From a virus, in the IMG/VR virus record IMGVR_UViG_3300022562_000124, positions 1 to 64,000 of that record: 64,000 bases of DNA; one strand, written 5' to 3'. Every line of letters starts with the position of its first letter. Positions within the stretch are counted from its first letter, which is position 1. A program made the position numbers and the translations under genes. The notes beneath the pieces are model-generated. The model made no database searches and had not been told where the DNA came from. It was given only the letters and a program-made list of their open reading frames with translations. Of this stretch, positions 62,959-64,000 are shown in pieces.

Positions 62959-64000
62959 TATCTATTCTCCAAATCATCAACTTTCTTAGAAAGTTCCTTG
63001 ACGGCTTCGATCAGTAGTGCTACAAGTCGGTTGTATGTTACAGACTTATAACCAGTTGATTCGTCAAAGTAAACTACTTCAGGAATAAATTGTTCAATTT
63101 GTTGAGCAAGAATGCCTACTTCCACCTTATCGCCATCAAATCCTAGTTTCTGTGCGTTTTCATTCCATGTGTACTTGACACCATCAATGTTCTTGACAAT
63201 ATCAAGTGCATTGTCTATGTAGCCAACAACAGTCTTAAGATTTTGGTCAGAAGCAACGATGAAGTCGCCAGCATAGATTGAAGCTCCGCCAGTAGCCGCA
63301 CTTAGTGTTGTGCTGCCTGTGTAGTATGCTGCATAGTTAATAGTGCCAGCATTTACGATGCCAGTTCCCGGAGGTCCCGCAGGACCGGTTGGACCAGTTG
63401 GCCCCGGACTACCGCTTGGACCAGTTGGCCCCGGAGGACCCGCAGGACCGGCAGGGCCGGTTGCACCAGAGGGACCGGCAGGACCCGCAGGACCGGCAGG
63501 ACCCGCAGGACCGGCAGGGCCAGATGGACCCGCAGGACCGGCAATACCTTGTGATCCAACATAACCGGTTGGTCCGGTTGGTCCACTTGGTCCAGTTGCA
63601 CCAGTTGGTCCAGTTGCACCAGTTGGTCCGGTTGGACCCGCCGCGCCTTGTAGTCCACGAGAACCGGTATACCCTATTGGACCGGGACCGCCCACAGGGC
63701 CAGTAGGACCGGTTGGACCGGCAGGGCCGGTTGGTCCCGGAGGACCCGCAGGACCGGCAGGACCTATTGGACCAGCAGGACCGGTAGAACCCGCAGTGCC
63801 AGATGGACCGGTTGGACCGGCAGGACCGGTTGGGCCAATAGGACCGGTTGCACCAGTTGGACCAGCAGGACCGGTAGGACCAGCAGGACCAGTTAAACCA
63901 ATCGAACCAGTATAACCAACGGTTCCAGAAGGACCAGCCGCACCAGATGGACCGATAGGACCCGGAGCACCAATATCACCTTTAGAACCAGTATAACCCG
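62958..64000 (-). CDS. Collagen-like fibre with S74 chaperone, 5' end outside window
   Basis: An open frame of at least 347 codons continuing past the window end. The visible N-terminal part is GPxGP/GPAGP and GYTGS collagen-like repeats through about 63350. The C-terminal ~130 residues (from about 63350 to 62958) are a peptidase S74-type intramolecular chaperone: SDQNLKTVV contains the conserved Ser/Asp/Lys region, then [19 protein letters not shown] and [16 protein letters not shown], with a C-terminal [13 protein letters not shown] coiled coil. Such domains trimerise a fibre and then cut themselves off. It is the only protein in the window with this domain. Confidence 0.85.
   Translation of the reverse strand, partial: GYTGSKGDIGAPGPIGPSGAAGPSGTVGYTGSIGLTGPAGPTGPAGPTGATGPIGPTGPAGPTGPSGTAGSTGPAGPIGPAGPAGPPGPTGPAGPTGPTGPVGGPGPIGYTGSRGLQGAAGPTGPTGATGPTGATGPSGPTGPTGYVGSQGIAGPAGPSGPAGPAGPAGPAGPAGPSGATGPAGPAGPPGPTGPSGSPGPTGPTGPAGPPGTGIVNAGTINYAAYYTGSTTLSAATGGASIYAGDFIVASDQNLKTVVGYIDNALDIVKNIDGVKYTWNENAQKLGFDGDKVEVGILAQQIEQFIPEVVYFDESTGYKSVTYNRLVALLIEAVKELSKKVDDLENR

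Noticed and set aside
63400-64000. Regular short repeats that might suggest a CRISPR array
   Set aside because: The repeats are in frame with a collagen-like reading frame (G-P-x triplets), and there are no unique spacers of constant length.
1-64000. tRNA genes, homing endonucleases, inteins and integrase/attachment sites
   Set aside because: I found no cloverleaf-like sequences between genes, no LAGLIDADG or HNH-type frames, no interruption of terminase or other core genes, and no integrase. The genes are packed too tightly for such inserts.

Overview
The window is part of the genome of a large contractile-tailed (T4-like) bacteriophage. It carries a near-continuous set of T4 core genes: clamp and clamp loader (45, 44), recombination nuclease (46, 47), late sigma factor (55), uvsW, uvsY, capsid module (20, 67/68-like, 21, 22, 23), tail sheath and tube (18, 19), terminase (16, 17) and neck/completion genes (13, 14, 15). 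Genes are tightly packed, usually overlapping by 1-4 bases, with almost no intergenic DNA. The order (13-14-15-16-17-18-19-20-67-68-21-22-23, tube-like gene, uvsY-uvsW-55-47-46-45-44) and the many GYTGS collagen-like fibre genes resemble the wider cyanophage-like T4 group rather than coliphage T4. The host is not shown directly. An ADP-heptose pathway and LPS-type sugar enzymes suggest a Gram-negative host; that is inference.

Layout. 1-11.3 kb (minus strand): replication, recombination and transcription genes mixed with small nucleotide-metabolism and accessory genes (MazG-like, peptide deformylase, exoribonuclease-like, P-loop protein, a glycosyltransferase). A sigma70-like promoter lies just upstream of uvsY. 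11.9-13.1 kb (plus strand): four small genes behind a near-consensus sigma70 promoter. 13.2-27.1 kb (minus): the head, tail and packaging module, closed by a strong terminator after gene 23. 27.1-29.4 kb (plus): a three-gene operon with a shortened HldE, a cupin and an HldD-like epimerase. 29.4-36.1 kb (minus): a glycan-modification cluster with a frameshifted GT9-like gene, YkgJ cysteine-cluster protein, GT2, carbamoyltransferase, sulfotransferase, TPR-GT9-like protein and methyltransferase. 36.1-45.0 kb (minus): six paralogous RCC1 beta-propeller proteins of exactly seven blades each, interrupted by one DUF4376-like gene. 45.0-53.9 kb: collagen-like fibres, a glycine-rich adhesin-like protein and a 1,100-residue repeat protein. 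54.0-58.8 kb (plus): one giant glycosyltransferase/FkbM-methyltransferase fusion. 58.7-64.0 kb (minus): more fibre genes, a heme-oxygenase-like gene, a second sulfotransferase, a second glycine-rich adhesin-like protein and a collagen-like fibre ending in an S74 self-cleaving chaperone; the last runs off the window.

How it fits together. Ten exact TATAAATA boxes and two AATAAATA variants sit 20-60 bases upstream of structural genes, matching the late promoter read by gp55 with the gp45 clamp, both encoded here. Sigma70-like promoters mark the uvsY operon and the small plus-strand operon. The most unusual content is the pairing of an ADP-heptose and sugar-tailoring gene set with an array of propeller and collagen-like fibre proteins. 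The sugars could decorate the virion or alter the host surface; the sequence cannot decide between these.
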